Part shown: positions 47,618-56,677 of the stretch, one piece after another
Layout of the letters: each line of letters opens with the position of its first letter
How positions within the stretch are numbered: the stretch's first letter is position 1
Source: G965276765 sp965276825
GTDB taxonomy: Bacteria; Actinomycetota; Acidimicrobiia; Acidimicrobiales; Palsa-688
Length of the DNA stretch: 64,000 nt
Direction: 5' to 3'
NCBI GenBank assembly: GCA_965276825.1
Contig: OZ255630.1
Location: forward strand, 2,604,001 to 2,668,000
Position numbers and translations under genes: made by a program
The notes under the pieces: generated by a model
Seen by the model: only the letters and a program-made list of their open reading frames with translations
What the model was told of the DNA's origin: nothing
The model's database searches: none

Positions 47618-48151
47618 GTGGACGTGCGCCTGGCCCGGCCCGGCGACGCCGAGGCCATCATGGACATCTACAACCGCGAGGTGGTGGGCAGCCGGGTCAC
47701 CTTCGACATGGTGCCCCGCACCATCGACGACCAGCTGGCGTGGCTCGACGACCACAGTGGCGCGCACCCGGCGGTGGTCGCGGTCGACGACGGCGGGGCC
47801 GTCCGGGGGTTCGCCTCGCTCTCGCCGTACCGGCCGCGCCCGGCGTACCGGACCACGGTCGAGAACTCGGTGTACGTCGACGCGTCCTGCCGCGGTCGGG
47901 GCGTCGGCGGCCTGCTCCTCACCCGGATCGTCGACCTCGCCGAGGCCCATGGGTTCCACGCCGTGATGGCTCGGATCGTGGGCGGCCACGAGGCGTCGAT
48001 CGCCCTCCACCGCTCGTGCGGCTTCGAGCTCGTCGGGATCGAGCGGGAGGTGGGCAGGAAGTTCGGGCACTGGCTCGACGTGGCCCTCATGCAGCGTCTC
48101 ACCGCCGCGCCGCCCGACCGGGACGGTCGCCGGGCGCCTCACGACGGATAG
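47618..48151 (+). CDS. GNAT acetyltransferase, phosphinothricin/methionine sulfoximine type
   Basis: 177 residues. It opens VDVRLARPGDAEAIMDIYN, typical of the PAT/MddA group, and contains ENSVYVDASCRGRGVGGLLL, where the acetyl-CoA-binding RGRGVG loop lies near residue 90. It then has SIALHRSCGFELVGIEREVG and FGHWLDVALMQR. Such enzymes N-acetylate phosphinothricin, methionine sulfoximine or sulfone. GTG 47618 is chosen because of the leaderless spacing and because the domain begins there. The C-terminal 15 residues are a variable tail. Confidence 0.9.
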   Translation: MDVRLARPGDAEAIMDIYNREVVGSRVTFDMVPRTIDDQLAWLDDHSGAHPAVVAVDDGGAVRGFASLSPYRPRPAYRTTVENSVYVDASCRGRGVGGLLLTRIVDLAEAHGFHAVMARIVGGHEASIALHRSCGFELVGIEREVGRKFGHWLDVALMQRLTAAPPDRDGRRAPHDG

Positions 48152-48165
48152 ACCTGCCCGAGGGG

Positions 48166-48171
48166 TAGCGT
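48166..48171 (+). promoter_or_regulatory. Candidate -10 element upstream of bcp
   Basis: TAGCGT, six bases, then an ATG at 48178 that opens only a nine-codon frame overlapping the true bcp start. The transcript would begin at or near this ATG. Confidence 0.45.
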
Positions 48172-48193
48172 CCGCCCATGCGAAAGGGCGACC

Positions 48194-48652
48194 GTGCAGA
48201 CAGGTGACCGCGCTCCGGACTTCGAGCTGCCCGACGAGACCGGTGCGACCCGGCGGCTCACCGACCTCCTCGCCGACGGGCCCGTCGTGTTGTACTTCTA
48301 CCCGGCCGCCATGACCCCGGGGTGCACCGCCGAGAGCTGCCACTTCCGCGACCTGGCCGGTGAGTTTGCCGCCCTCGGCGCGCAGCGCGTCGGCGTGTCC
48401 GCCGACGCCGTCGATCGTCAGCGGCAGTTCTCCGACAAGTACTCCTTCGACTTCCCGCTGCTGTCCGACCCCGAAGGCACGGTCGCCCGCAGCTACGGGG
48501 TGCGGCGCAACCTCGGCCTGATGCCGACCAAGCGGGTGACCTTCGTGATCGACACCGACGGCACCGTCCTCGACGTGATCAAGTCGGAGATCCGCTTCTC
48601 CAAGCACGCGGACCAAGCCATCGACACCCTCAGGGCGCGCACCACGGCCTGA
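48194..48652 (+). CDS. bcp: Peroxiredoxin of the Bcp/PrxQ type
   Basis: 152 residues. Thioredoxin-fold thiol peroxidase that reduces hydrogen peroxide and organic peroxides. The peroxidatic Cys is in AAMTPGCTAESCHFRD (near residue 44), with a second Cys five residues later, the 2-Cys arrangement of Bcp. GTG 48194 gives the family start MQTGDRAPDFELPDE and has AAAGGG upstream. A 9-codon upstream frame (48178-48207) overlaps this start. Confidence 0.95.
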   Translation: MQTGDRAPDFELPDETGATRRLTDLLADGPVVLYFYPAAMTPGCTAESCHFRDLAGEFAALGAQRVGVSADAVDRQRQFSDKYSFDFPLLSDPEGTVARSYGVRRNLGLMPTKRVTFVIDTDGTVLDVIKSEIRFSKHADQAIDTLRARTTA

Positions 48653-48693
48653 GCGGCGCGTCGGGTCGGCACCACGGCACGGACGACGCCGGA

Positions 48694-49587
48694 TCAGAGT
48701 CGGATGGCCCCTTCCTGGACGACGCTGAGGGCCAGGCGGCCGTCGGCGGTGAACACCCGTCCCTCGGCCATGCCGCGCCCCCCGCTGGCCGACGGCGACG
48801 ACTGGGCGTAGAGCAGCCACTCGTCGGCCCGCAACGGCCGGTGGAACCAGATCGCGTGGTCCAGGCTGGCCATGAAGGAGGGGCGCCTGGCCATTCCGGC
48901 CGGAAGGGCGACGGTCACGAGGGTCAGGTCCGACGCGTAGGTGGCCACGCAGCGGTGGAGATGGGCGTCGTCGGCGATCCGACCTGCGGTGCGGAACCAG
49001 AGCAGCCGGTCGTAACCGCCGGCGGGGGGCGCCACGCGCAACTCGAAGGGCAGACCGGGCCACGGCTTGCGGTCGCCGCCACGGGGGTCATCCGGGTCAC
49101 GGGGGTCATCGCAGTCATTGGGGTCGTCGCAGTCATCGAAGGGTGCGGCAAACGGCGGCAGCGACGACGGGTCGGACCCGGTGTCGGGCATCGGCAGCTG
49201 GTGGTCCCAGCCCTCCTCCTCGACGTGGAAGCTGGCCTGCAGGTTGAAGATGGCCTTGCCGCGCTGGACCCCGACCACGCGCCGGGTGGTGTAGGAGCGG
49301 CCGTCGCGGATCCGGTCGACCTCGAAGACGATCGGGAGGTCGATGGCTCCGGGACGCAGGAAGTACGCGTGCAGGCTGTGGACGGCGATGCCGGGCACGG
49401 TGCGCTGCGCGGCGACGAGGGCCTGCGCGGCGACCTGGCCACCGAAGACGCGCGAGAGCCGGGAGGGCGGGCTGACCCCGCGGAAGAGGTCCCGGTCGAT
49501 CTGCTCGAGATCCAAGGTGGCGAGCAGCACGTCGAGCGGCGTCCCGGAGCTCGACGTGGAGGTCTCGGTTGGACGGCTCGGGGCCAT
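48694..49587 (-). CDS. Acyl-CoA thioesterase II (TesB type)
   Basis: 297 residues, a double hot-dog fold. Conserved parts include FGGQVAAQALVAAQRTV, HSLHAYFLRPG and SFHVEEEGWDHQLPMP in the first half, and MASLDHAIWFHRPLRADEW in the second half, with the catalytic Asp of the second motif. The linker holds an Asp-rich repeat (DDCDDPNDCDDPRDPDDPR) encoded by short tandem DNA units at about 49083-49140, which is an unusual insertion. ATG 49585-49587 is chosen over GTG 49593 because AAGGAG then has seven-base spacing. It is divergent from a MarR-type regulator. Confidence 0.92.
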   Translation of the reverse strand: MAPSRPTETSTSSSGTPLDVLLATLDLEQIDRDLFRGVSPPSRLSRVFGGQVAAQALVAAQRTVPGIAVHSLHAYFLRPGAIDLPIVFEVDRIRDGRSYTTRRVVGVQRGKAIFNLQASFHVEEEGWDHQLPMPDTGSDPSSLPPFAAPFDDCDDPNDCDDPRDPDDPRGGDRKPWPGLPFELRVAPPAGGYDRLLWFRTAGRIADDAHLHRCVATYASDLTLVTVALPAGMARRPSFMASLDHAIWFHRPLRADEWLLYAQSSPSASGGRGMAEGRVFTADGRLALSVVQEGAIRL

Positions 49588-49627
49588 CGGCACGCTCCTT
49601 GTGCTGGTCGGCCGTCAGGAGCGGCGC

Positions 49628-49633
49628 AATCTA
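49628..49633 (-). promoter_or_regulatory. Candidate -10 element of the thioesterase gene
   Basis: TAGATT on the minus strand, about 40 bases upstream of the ATG at 49587. Confidence 0.35.
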
Positions 49634-49708
49634 GCCTGCGGTCCTCGCACCCGGACACGGCCACCGCCTCGCGGTGCGGTTTGTTCGGTCCCGCCGGAAG
49701 CCCGACGG

Positions 49709-49714
49709 TAGGGT
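49709..49714 (+). promoter_or_regulatory. Candidate -10 element, leaderless start of the MarR gene
   Basis: TAGGGT, seven bases, then the GTG at 49722. Confidence 0.5.
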
Positions 49715-49721
49715 TCGTCGC

Positions 49722-50234
49722 GTGGCACGCGTGGCGACCGAGGACGACATCGACCACCTCGTCGCCTTCTGGCGCCGGAAGAATCCCGGGCTCGACGTGG
49801 ACACCAAGCTGGTGGCCCTGAGGATCCGCCGGGTGGCGCTGCTGCTCGAACGTGCTCTGCGGACGGAGCTGGCCACGCTCGAAGCCGAGCGCTGGGAGGT
49901 CGAGATGCTCGTCGCCCTCTACCGCGCCGAAGAAGACGAGCTGACCGCGGGCTCGCTGCAGCGTGCCGCCCAGGTGACCTCGGGTGCCATCACCAACCGG
50001 CTCGACCGCCTCGAGGCCAACGGGCTGGTGACCCGCGAGGTCGCCGAGGCCGACCGCCGGCAGGTGGTGGTGGGGCTGACCCCGGCGGGCCTGGCCCGCG
50101 CCGAGCAGCTGATCGCGGCGCGCAACGTGGCGGACCAGGGGTTCTTCGGGGGGGTCGGCCGGGGAACGCTCCGTCAGATGAACTCCGACCTCCGCGCCTT
50201 GATGGCGACCCTCGACGGGGGCGACGCCTCCTAG
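49722..50234 (+). CDS. MarR-family transcriptional regulator
   Basis: 170 residues, a winged helix. The recognition region is LQRAAQVTSGAITNRLDRLE near residue 80, and the wing ends in EADRRQVVVGLTPAG, both typical of MarR. The N-terminus ATEDDIDHLVAFWRR is the dimerisation part. The start at GTG 49722 is set by leaderless spacing to TAGGGT; the frame extends further upstream but without a start signal. It is divergent from the TesB-type thioesterase, which it may control. The ligand is unknown. Confidence 0.92.
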   Translation: MARVATEDDIDHLVAFWRRKNPGLDVDTKLVALRIRRVALLLERALRTELATLEAERWEVEMLVALYRAEEDELTAGSLQRAAQVTSGAITNRLDRLEANGLVTREVAEADRRQVVVGLTPAGLARAEQLIAARNVADQGFFGGVGRGTLRQMNSDLRALMATLDGGDAS

Positions 50235-50241
50235 CGGTGCC

Positions 50242-52373
50242 CTACAGCGCGTGGCGCAGGGCGACGGTGACCGTCCTCGTCGACGCCGGGAGGTTGACGG
50301 TGCCGCTGCCCTCGGTGACGTGTCCCTGCGAGACCCCGGCGATGTTGCCGACGAAGGCGGGCAGCTGGAACATGACGGGGCCCGCCGGCTGGTGCCCGGT
50401 GAGGGTGAGGGTGACTCGGCGCCCCGACGTCGAGACGGTGAGACCGAGCCGGTGGCCTGCGGTGGTGGGCACGTCGGCCAGCTGCATCGTCCGGCCGGGT
50501 CGCGCCCAGGCGTCGGGCACACCACGCCCGACGACGAGGGTGCCATCGGAGCGCTCCGCCACCAACGAGTCGAGCAGGACCTTGTTGGCGTTGGCGATCC
50601 CCCAGGCGTGGGGGGCGGAGCCGTTGCCGCTCGAGGAGTGCACGCCGACCCACGGCGATCCCGGGTTGGGCGTCAACGAGCTCTCCCACCACGAGAAGGG
50701 GCCGCTCTGGTCCTTGGCGATCATGAGCTGGTAGCCGAGGATGCCCTGGTCCCGGTGGGAGGTGCTGGCCAGTCCCCAGCTGCCGTAGCCGGCGTTGTAG
50801 GCGGTCGACCAGAAGTCCGGGGAGTAGCCCCCGTAGGTGTTGCGGGGGAGCTTGCCGGCCAGCCGGCCGAAGCCGTAGCGGTAGGTCGCGTCGATGAGGG
50901 AGAAGCCGGGACCGCTGCGGTGCGCCCCGAAGAGGTAGCCGTCCCACGCCCAGCGGCCGAAGAGAAACGGCGCCGCCCAGTTGGCGTCCTCGGCGTTGGT
51001 GCAGCGGTTGGCGGTGTTGGGAACGACCATCGAGCACGGCAGGTAGTGGAGGTGGTTGCGGGCGATGGTCGAGCGCAGGACCTGGTTGACGTCGCCGAGC
51101 AGGCTGTCGTACTGCCGGGTGGCCCACGCCACCTGGGCGGTCGAGCCGAGCTGCGCGGCCAGGTACCGGTACGACGTCAGGCCCATGAGGGCCTCGTAGT
51201 CGTCGATGACCCAGTAGCCGTTGGCGTCGATGTCGTTGGTCGCCTCCATGATCCCGTGCGGACCGGTCCGGTCCGCCGCGATCTGGTGGGCGGTCGCCTC
51301 GATGCTCGGCTCCTTGGCCGCGCCGAGCGGACCGGGCGAAGCGAAGTGCTGGCGGACGAAGGCGGTGTCGCCGGTCTTCTCGAGGTAGATGGCCCACGGC
51401 CACGAGTAGGTCCAGAGACCGTCGGCGTACTGGGTCTGGGTGCCGACGACGTGGTCGGCCCGCTCGAGGTAGGCCCGCGCGCCGGTGAAGTCCCCTTGGG
51501 TGAACAGCCCGGCAAGGATGCCGATCACGTCGTGGCTGTACTCCTGGTCGTAGCCGTTCTCTCCGGTGGTGAGCTGGTTGCCTCCCTGATGATCTGGGTG
51601 TCGATGAACCCGGCGTCGTAGGCCTGCACGAGGGAGGGGTCAGGAAGGGTGACGGGCTGGGCGATCCCGGCCAGCTGGGCCTGCCAGTAGGCCTGCATGT
51701 GGGCGAAGTGGCTGTCCCAGGACCCTGCCGCCGCGAGGGCCCCAGCCGACGGCCACGCGTAGGTGGCCCCGAAGCGGTCGGCGGCCACGACGTAGTCGTG
51801 GTTGACCGTGGCCCCCGGCGCCACCGTGGTGGGCGCCGTGGCCAGTCGGACCAGGCCGGGTGTCGGCTGCGGATCGACCGTCACGGGGTGCCCGGTCGGG
51901 TTGTGGACCGCGACCCGGCTGTAGACGGCGACGTAGGCGCGGCCGCCGACGACCACCCGGTCGCCGAAGTTGGTGATCGAGATGGCCGCGCCGTCGCGGT
52001 GAAACGACGTGACCAGCGCGGGGAGGTGCCCGTCGGCGCGCCGCCAGGTGGTCCTGGTCGCGTCGTAGACGCCATAGCCGAGGGTGACGTCCTTGCCGTC
52101 GCGGACGTAGAAGCTGCCCCCGAGGCAAGCCACGACCCCGTCCTTGTCACCGGCCCACCCGATCACCGCCGCATCTCCGTAGGTGCCGGCGATGGCGTTG
52201 CCCGAGGGACCGCACCCGTAGGGCTCGACCGCGCCGATCGGCGGCGTCGACGCCTCCCTCAGCGACCCGGCTCCGGCCGTGCCCGTCGCCGCCGTGGTCA
52301 CCATCGCCACCGCCGCGGCCCCTGCCGCCGCCCCGGCCGCGGCGCGACCGACCCATCTCCTGCCCTGGCGCAT
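50242..52373 (-). pseudogene. Secreted six-hairpin glycosidase-like protein, broken by a frameshift
   Basis: Two overlapping minus-strand frames (51525-52373 and 50242-51528) encode halves of one protein of about 700 residues. The first begins with a signal peptide (MRQGRRWVGRAAAGAAAGAA) and runs to GFIDTQIIRE. The second continues with sequence that in the right frame reads GNQLTTGENGYDQEYSHDVI, then an alpha-toroid-like region (LWTYSWPWAIYLEKTGD, MEATNDIDANGYWVIDDYEA) and a C-terminal beta domain. The shift is near 51580-51585, where the minus strand reads AGGGAGGCAACC; one extra G would restore a single frame. Either the gene is inactive, or there is a sequencing error. The exact glycosidase family is unassigned. 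It is convergent with the MarR gene. Confidence 0.8.
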
Positions 52374-52495
52374 GGCGCCTCCCGCTCGGTGCTTCGCAGG
52401 CATTGCTACTCGCGTCGCCCGCTCGGCCAACCGACCGGCGCCTCGTCGTAGGACTCAGCGGCGCCGGATGACCCCACGTGGCGACGGTCCGGCCC

Positions 52496-52501
52496 TAGGG
52501 T
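52496..52501 (+). promoter_or_regulatory. Candidate -10 element of the PhoH-like gene
   Basis: TAGGGT, giving a predicted start near 52508 and a leader of about 100 bases before the GTG at 52609. Confidence 0.35.
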
Positions 52502-52608
52502 GCGGATCGCAGCCCGCAACGCCTTCCCGTTTCTCCGTGACCCCCGTGAGGCAACCCGTGCGCCTGGCCGAGATCCCCGCCGTCCGCTCCGGAAGGGAGG
52601 GTGCGGCC

Positions 52609-53970
52609 GTGACCGCCGGTGCCCCGATCCTGACCGGGACCTTCGTGCTCGACACCAGCGTGTTGCTGGCCGACCCGGAGTCGATCTACGCCTTCGGGGG
52701 GGCCGACGTGGTGCTGCCGCTGAAGGTGATCGAGGAGCTCGACAACCACAAGGGTCGCCTCGACGAGGTGGGGAGGGCCGCCCGCACCACCGCCAGGCTG
52801 CTCGAGGAGCTGCGTTCGACGTCGGCCGGCCAGGACCTGGTGGAGCCGACCCCGCTGGTGGGTGGGGGTACCCTGCGGGTGGTCATCAACGGCTTGCGCC
52901 TCGACCGCATCCGCGAGCTCGGCCTCGACGTCGACAAGGCGGACAACCGGATCCTCGCCGCCGCCCTCGGCATCGAGGCGCCGGTGACCCTGGTGTCCGC
53001 CGATGTCAACCTGCGGCTCAAGGCGGCCGCGGTCGGCCTCAGGGCCGAGGAGTATCGCCAGGTGCGGTCGAGCTTCCACACCGAGGCCCATCCGGGCTGG
53101 CGACCGGTGGCGGTCTCGGCCCGCCTCGTCGACGAGCTCTACGAGGCGGCCGGTCGCGGCATCGACGACGGCGTGCTCGCCCCGGGCGACCTGGAGGCGG
53201 TGCGGACCCTCGCCACCAACGAGTTCGGGGTGCTCGGCGCCGGCCAGCAGTCCGCGCTGGTCCGGCGCCGCAAAGGCTCGATCCGTGTGCTCCCCCGCCA
53301 CGCGGAGGCGTGGGGCCTGCGGCCGCGTTCCAAGGAGCAGCGCTTCGCCCTGGACCTGCTCATGGATGCCGACGTGCCGATCGTCGGTCTCTCGGGCCGG
53401 GCGGGGACGGGCAAGACCATCCTCGCCATCGCCGCCGGCCTCGAGCAGACCTTCGAGCCGGGCGAGGGCCACCACTACGACCGGATCATGATCATCCGGC
53501 CCCTCGTCGCCGTCGGGCGCCAGGACATCGGCTTCCTGCCCGGCGACAAGAGCGAGAAGCTCGAGCCATGGTTTGCGACCGTCGAGGACACGATGACCGC
53601 GCTGCGCGACGACCTGGACCACGCCAAGGCGAGGGCCATGCTGGAGGACTGGGTGGAGCAGGGCACCTTGTCGATGGAGGCGGTGACGTTCCTGCGCGGC
53701 CGGTCGCTGCAGCGGACCTTCATCGTCGTGGACGAGGCGCAGAACCTGGAGCCCCTCACGCTCAAGACCATCCTCACCCGGCTCGGCTCCGGGTCCAAGG
53801 TGGTGCTGATCGGCGACGTGTCCCAGATCGACAGCCCGTTCGTCTCCGAGCGCACCTCGGCCATCAGCATCCTCGCCGACCGCTTCGCCGGCCAGGAGCT
53901 GTTCGGCCACCTGGTCCTGACCCAGGGCGAGCGCTCGGCGGTCGCCGACCTGGCCGCCGAGCTGCTCTGA
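52609..53970 (+). CDS. PIN-PhoH fusion protein (PhoH2-type RNA helicase/ribonuclease)
   Basis: 453 residues. The N-terminal PIN nuclease domain is marked by FVLDTSVLLADPESIYAF (first Asp), IEELDNHKGR (Glu) and VDKADNRILAAALGI then LVSADVNLRLKA (Asp residues). The C-terminal PhoH ATPase has the P-loop GLSGRAGTGKT near residue 265 and the Walker B FIVVDEAQN near 375. Such proteins unwind and cleave RNA. The start GTG 52609-52611 is chosen because GGAAGGGAGGG precedes it; the longer frame lacks a signal. No antitoxin gene is adjacent. Confidence 0.93.
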   Translation: MTAGAPILTGTFVLDTSVLLADPESIYAFGGADVVLPLKVIEELDNHKGRLDEVGRAARTTARLLEELRSTSAGQDLVEPTPLVGGGTLRVVINGLRLDRIRELGLDVDKADNRILAAALGIEAPVTLVSADVNLRLKAAAVGLRAEEYRQVRSSFHTEAHPGWRPVAVSARLVDELYEAAGRGIDDGVLAPGDLEAVRTLATNEFGVLGAGQQSALVRRRKGSIRVLPRHAEAWGLRPRSKEQRFALDLLMDADVPIVGLSGRAGTGKTILAIAAGLEQTFEPGEGHHYDRIMIIRPLVAVGRQDIGFLPGDKSEKLEPWFATVEDTMTALRDDLDHAKARAMLEDWVEQGTLSMEAVTFLRGRSLQRTFIVVDEAQNLEPLTLKTILTRLGSGSKVVLIGDVSQIDSPFVSERTSAISILADRFAGQELFGHLVLTQGERSAVADLAAELL

Positions 53971-54013
53971 CCGCGCCCCCGGACCTGCTCGTGCGCTCCT
54001 CCCCGTCTTGCGC

Positions 54014-55132
54014 ATGACCACGCTCGACGAGGCGGTCGAGGCCCTTCCGAGTCCCTGCCTGCTGGTGGACCTGGGGGCGGTGCAGGCCAACATGGCCCAC
54101 GCGGCCGACCTCCTCGCCGGGAGCGGGATCGTGTTGCGCCCGCACTACAAGGCGCACAAGTGCTCCCGGCTGCTGCGGCTGCAGCTGGAGGCGGCCGGCG
54201 GTCGCGGGGTCACCTGCCAGACCTCGTGGGAGGCGGCGGCGCTGGCGCGCGCCGGCGGCTTCGACGACGTCCTGGTGGCCAACCAGGTGGTCGACCGCCA
54301 CGCCGTCGACGAGCTGGCCGACGCCGCCGGGGCGACCCGCGTGACGGTCGCGGTCGACCGCCGCGCCCACATCGAGCTGCTCGCAGCGGCCGCCGCACGC
54401 CGGGGCGTCGCCTTCGAGGTCCTCGTCGAGATCGACGTCGGCATGGGTCGTTCGGGCCTCCCGCCGGGCGATCCCGAGCTGCTCGACCTGGTCGGGATGA
54501 TCGGGTCGTCGCCCGGTCTGCGCTTCCGCGGCCTGCAGGCCTACGAGGGCCACGCCGTGCTGCGCCAGGAGCGGGCCACCCGCGCCGAGCTCGTCGGGCG
54601 GGCGGCGACGTGGATCCGCCAGGAGGTCGACCGCCTGGCCGCCGCGGGGGTGATCTGCGAGCTGCGCTCGGGAGGAGGGACGGGCACGATGGACCTGGCC
54701 CCGACCGCTGGCGCCCTCGACGAGGTCCAGGCGGGGTCCTACGTGCTGCTCGACGCGACCTACGACCGCCTCGATCTCGGCTTCGTCCCGGCCCTGACGT
54801 GCGTGACCACGGTGATCTCGCGCCGCGACCGGCGGGCGGTGCTCAACGCCGGTCTCAAGGAGCTCTCGGCCGAGTACGGCGTCCCTGCCGTGCTGCCCGG
54901 CGGTCCGGCTGGTGAGGGCGCCACGGTGGCCTCACTCGCCGACGAGCACGCGCCCCTCGATCTGGCTCCCGGCTCGACCCTCGCCGTCGGCGACCAGGTC
55001 CGCCTCGTCCCTGGTCACGTCGACCCGACGGTCAACCTCCACGACGTGCTCTTCGTCTGGGACGGCCACGGGATGGAGGCGTGGCCGGTCGACGGCCGGC
55101 GCTCGCTCGGCGCCCACGTCTCGGCGCCCTGA
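54014..55132 (+). CDS. PLP-dependent D-threonine aldolase / D-serine dehydratase-like enzyme
   Basis: 372 residues. An alanine-racemase-like barrel with the PLP lysine in RPHYKAHKCSRLLRL (near residue 45), followed by CQTSWEAAALARAGG and EIDVGMGRSG. A C-terminal beta domain ends with the metal site of the DSD1/D-threonine aldolase family (PGHVDPTVNLHDVLF), in which His and Asp/Cys-type ligands hold a divalent ion. It acts on D-3-hydroxy amino acids. The ATG 54014 is chosen; a TTG six bases upstream is the other option. It begins 43 bases after the phoH-like stop. Confidence 0.88.
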   Translation: MTTLDEAVEALPSPCLLVDLGAVQANMAHAADLLAGSGIVLRPHYKAHKCSRLLRLQLEAAGGRGVTCQTSWEAAALARAGGFDDVLVANQVVDRHAVDELADAAGATRVTVAVDRRAHIELLAAAAARRGVAFEVLVEIDVGMGRSGLPPGDPELLDLVGMIGSSPGLRFRGLQAYEGHAVLRQERATRAELVGRAATWIRQEVDRLAAAGVICELRSGGGTGTMDLAPTAGALDEVQAGSYVLLDATYDRLDLGFVPALTCVTTVISRRDRRAVLNAGLKELSAEYGVPAVLPGGPAGEGATVASLADEHAPLDLAPGSTLAVGDQVRLVPGHVDPTVNLHDVLFVWDGHGMEAWPVDGRRSLGAHVSAP

Positions 55133-55169
55133 CACCGGGCGCCCCGCGTCGCGTGCGCCCGACCCGGCT

Positions 55170-55943
55170 TCACGCCGGGCGCACGTCTGCGGCCGCCGGC
55201 AGCCGCGTCGGCTCCAGCCCGGCCCTGGCGCAGGCCAGACCGAAGCGCCTGGCGTCGGAGGGTGCGCAGGCTCGCTCGTCGTTGTTGAAGAAGGCGTACA
55301 CGTTGGCGGAGGCCGGCCAGAGCGCGCCGAGGCGCCCGGCCCAGCTGGTCAGGGCCTGGCGGCCGTAGCAGGGCGCCGGCTGCGCTCGTCCGGCATGGAA
55401 GCGGACGTATCCCCATGGGGAGGTCCGGGCGTACGGGCGCAGGAGGCCACGCCGGTCGGTCAGGCACAGGGCGGCCCCGTGGCGCCCGAGCAGCGCCATG
55501 GTCTCCCCGCAGTCCCAGCTCGGGTGGCGCACCTCGACGGCCACCTCCACGTGGGGTCCGAAGGCGTCGAGGGTCTCGTCGAGTCGATCGAGGGCGATCG
55601 GCAGGTCGGGCGGCAGCTGCAGCAGGACCGGGCCGCGTTTGGAGCCGAGCGCCGACGTGCGCTCGAGGAGGCGCTCGACGGGCTCACGCGGCTCGACCAG
55701 CCGGCGTACATGGGTCAGGTAGCGGCTGGCCTTGACGGCGAAGACGAAGTCGTCGGGCACCGCGTCGTGCCAGGAGCGCAACGTCGAGGTGGCGGTCAAG
55801 CCGTAGAAGGTCGTGTTGACCTCGACGGTGGCGAAGTGCTGGGCGTAGGACGCGAGCCAGCGCGACGAGTCCCCCGCCGACCGGTAGAAGGGACCGCGCC
55901 ACGACTTGTAGCTCCACCCCGACGTCCCCACCGACACGGTCAC
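55170..55943 (-). CDS. DUF72 family protein (YecE-like)
   Basis: 257 residues, a TIM-barrel-like family of unknown function. Characteristic segments are VGTSGWSYKSWRGPFY at the start, VEVNTTFYGL, FVFAVKASRYLTHVRRL, LLQLPPDLP, VEVRHPSWDC and the C-terminal VYAFFNNDERACAPSDARRF, where family members show a Y-x-Y/F-F-N-N pattern. The GTG at 55941-55943 is chosen because TATCGC lies seven bases upstream. It is divergent from the metallophosphoesterase gene 51 bases away. Confidence 0.9.
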   Translation of the reverse strand: MTVSVGTSGWSYKSWRGPFYRSAGDSSRWLASYAQHFATVEVNTTFYGLTATSTLRSWHDAVPDDFVFAVKASRYLTHVRRLVEPREPVERLLERTSALGSKRGPVLLQLPPDLPIALDRLDETLDAFGPHVEVAVEVRHPSWDCGETMALLGRHGAALCLTDRRGLLRPYARTSPWGYVRFHAGRAQPAPCYGRQALTSWAGRLGALWPASANVYAFFNNDERACAPSDARRFGLACARAGLEPTRLPAAADVRPA

Positions 55944-55950
55944 AGTCCGA

Positions 55951-55956
55951 GCGATA
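55951..55956 (-). promoter_or_regulatory. Candidate -10 element of the DUF72 gene
   Basis: TATCGC, seven bases, then the GTG at 55943 on the minus strand; a weak match to TANNNT at the leaderless spacing. Confidence 0.3.
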
Positions 55957-55982
55957 CCCCGTTTCCGGCGCGGGTCCCCCGG

Positions 55983-55988
55983 TAGCCT
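55983..55988 (+). promoter_or_regulatory. Candidate -10 element, leaderless start of the phosphoesterase gene
   Basis: TAGCCT, six bases, then the GTG at 55995. Confidence 0.5.
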
Positions 55989-55994
55989 CGTTGC

Positions 55995-56672
55995 GTGCGG
56001 GTCCTGGCCGTCTCCGACGAGGCCGACGAGCGCTTGTGGACCACCGGGGTGCGCCAGCTGGCCCCCGATCTGATCGTCGGCTGCGGCGACGTCGACTTCG
56101 AGCTACTCGGGTGGCTGGCCGAGGCGACGGGCGCGCCGCTGGTGTTCGTGCCCGGCAACCACGATCCCGACGTGTCCGGGTACCGCCCGACCCACCAGGG
56201 CCTGGTGGTGAGGGCCGGTTTCGTGACCGCCCCGCCGTGGCCGCTCGGCGCGACCAACGCAGACGGGCGCCTGGTCGACGTGGGCGGCCTGCGCATCGCC
56301 GGTCTCGGCGGCTGCCTCCGGTACCGCGAGGGACCCAACCAGTACACCGAGCGGCAGCAGGGGCGCCGGGCGAGACGCCTGGCCACCAGCGCCCGCCTGC
56401 GTCCGCGGGGCCGGGGTCCGGTCGACCTGCTCCTGGCCCATGCCGCACCGGCTGGCCTCGGCGACGCCGCCGACCCGCCGCACCGGGGCTTCGAGGCCCT
56501 GCTCCGCCTGGCCAGGTCCCTGCGGCCCCGCTTCTTGCTGCATGGTCACGTCAACCCCGAGGCGGGCGCCTCGGACCGCTGGATCGGCCCAACGTGCGTG
56601 ATCAACGTCTTCGGCTACCGGATGCTCGACGTCCCCGTCGACGCCGGAGCCCTGACCACGCGGATGCGCTGA
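55995..56672 (+). CDS. Calcineurin-like metallophosphoesterase
   Basis: 225 residues. Most metal-binding blocks are recognisable: GCGDVD (near residue 30), VPGNHDPD (near 52), LLAHAAPAG (near 140) and LLHGHVNPE (near 182). The first block, normally D-x-H, reads VSDEADER and lacks the histidine, so one metal ligand is altered. The GTG start follows TAGCCT at leaderless spacing. The next gene starts five bases after its stop, suggesting an operon with the ParB-like protein. Confidence 0.87.
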   Translation: MRVLAVSDEADERLWTTGVRQLAPDLIVGCGDVDFELLGWLAEATGAPLVFVPGNHDPDVSGYRPTHQGLVVRAGFVTAPPWPLGATNADGRLVDVGGLRIAGLGGCLRYREGPNQYTERQQGRRARRLATSARLRPRGRGPVDLLLAHAAPAGLGDAADPPHRGFEALLRLARSLRPRFLLHGHVNPEAGASDRWIGPTCVINVFGYRMLDVPVDAGALTTRMR

Positions 56673-56677
56673 GTCCC

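Noticed and set aside
52609..53970. PhoH2-type protein as part of a toxin-antitoxin operon
   Set aside because: No small upstream antitoxin frame with a start signal was found. The upstream gap holds only a leader and a possible promoter.
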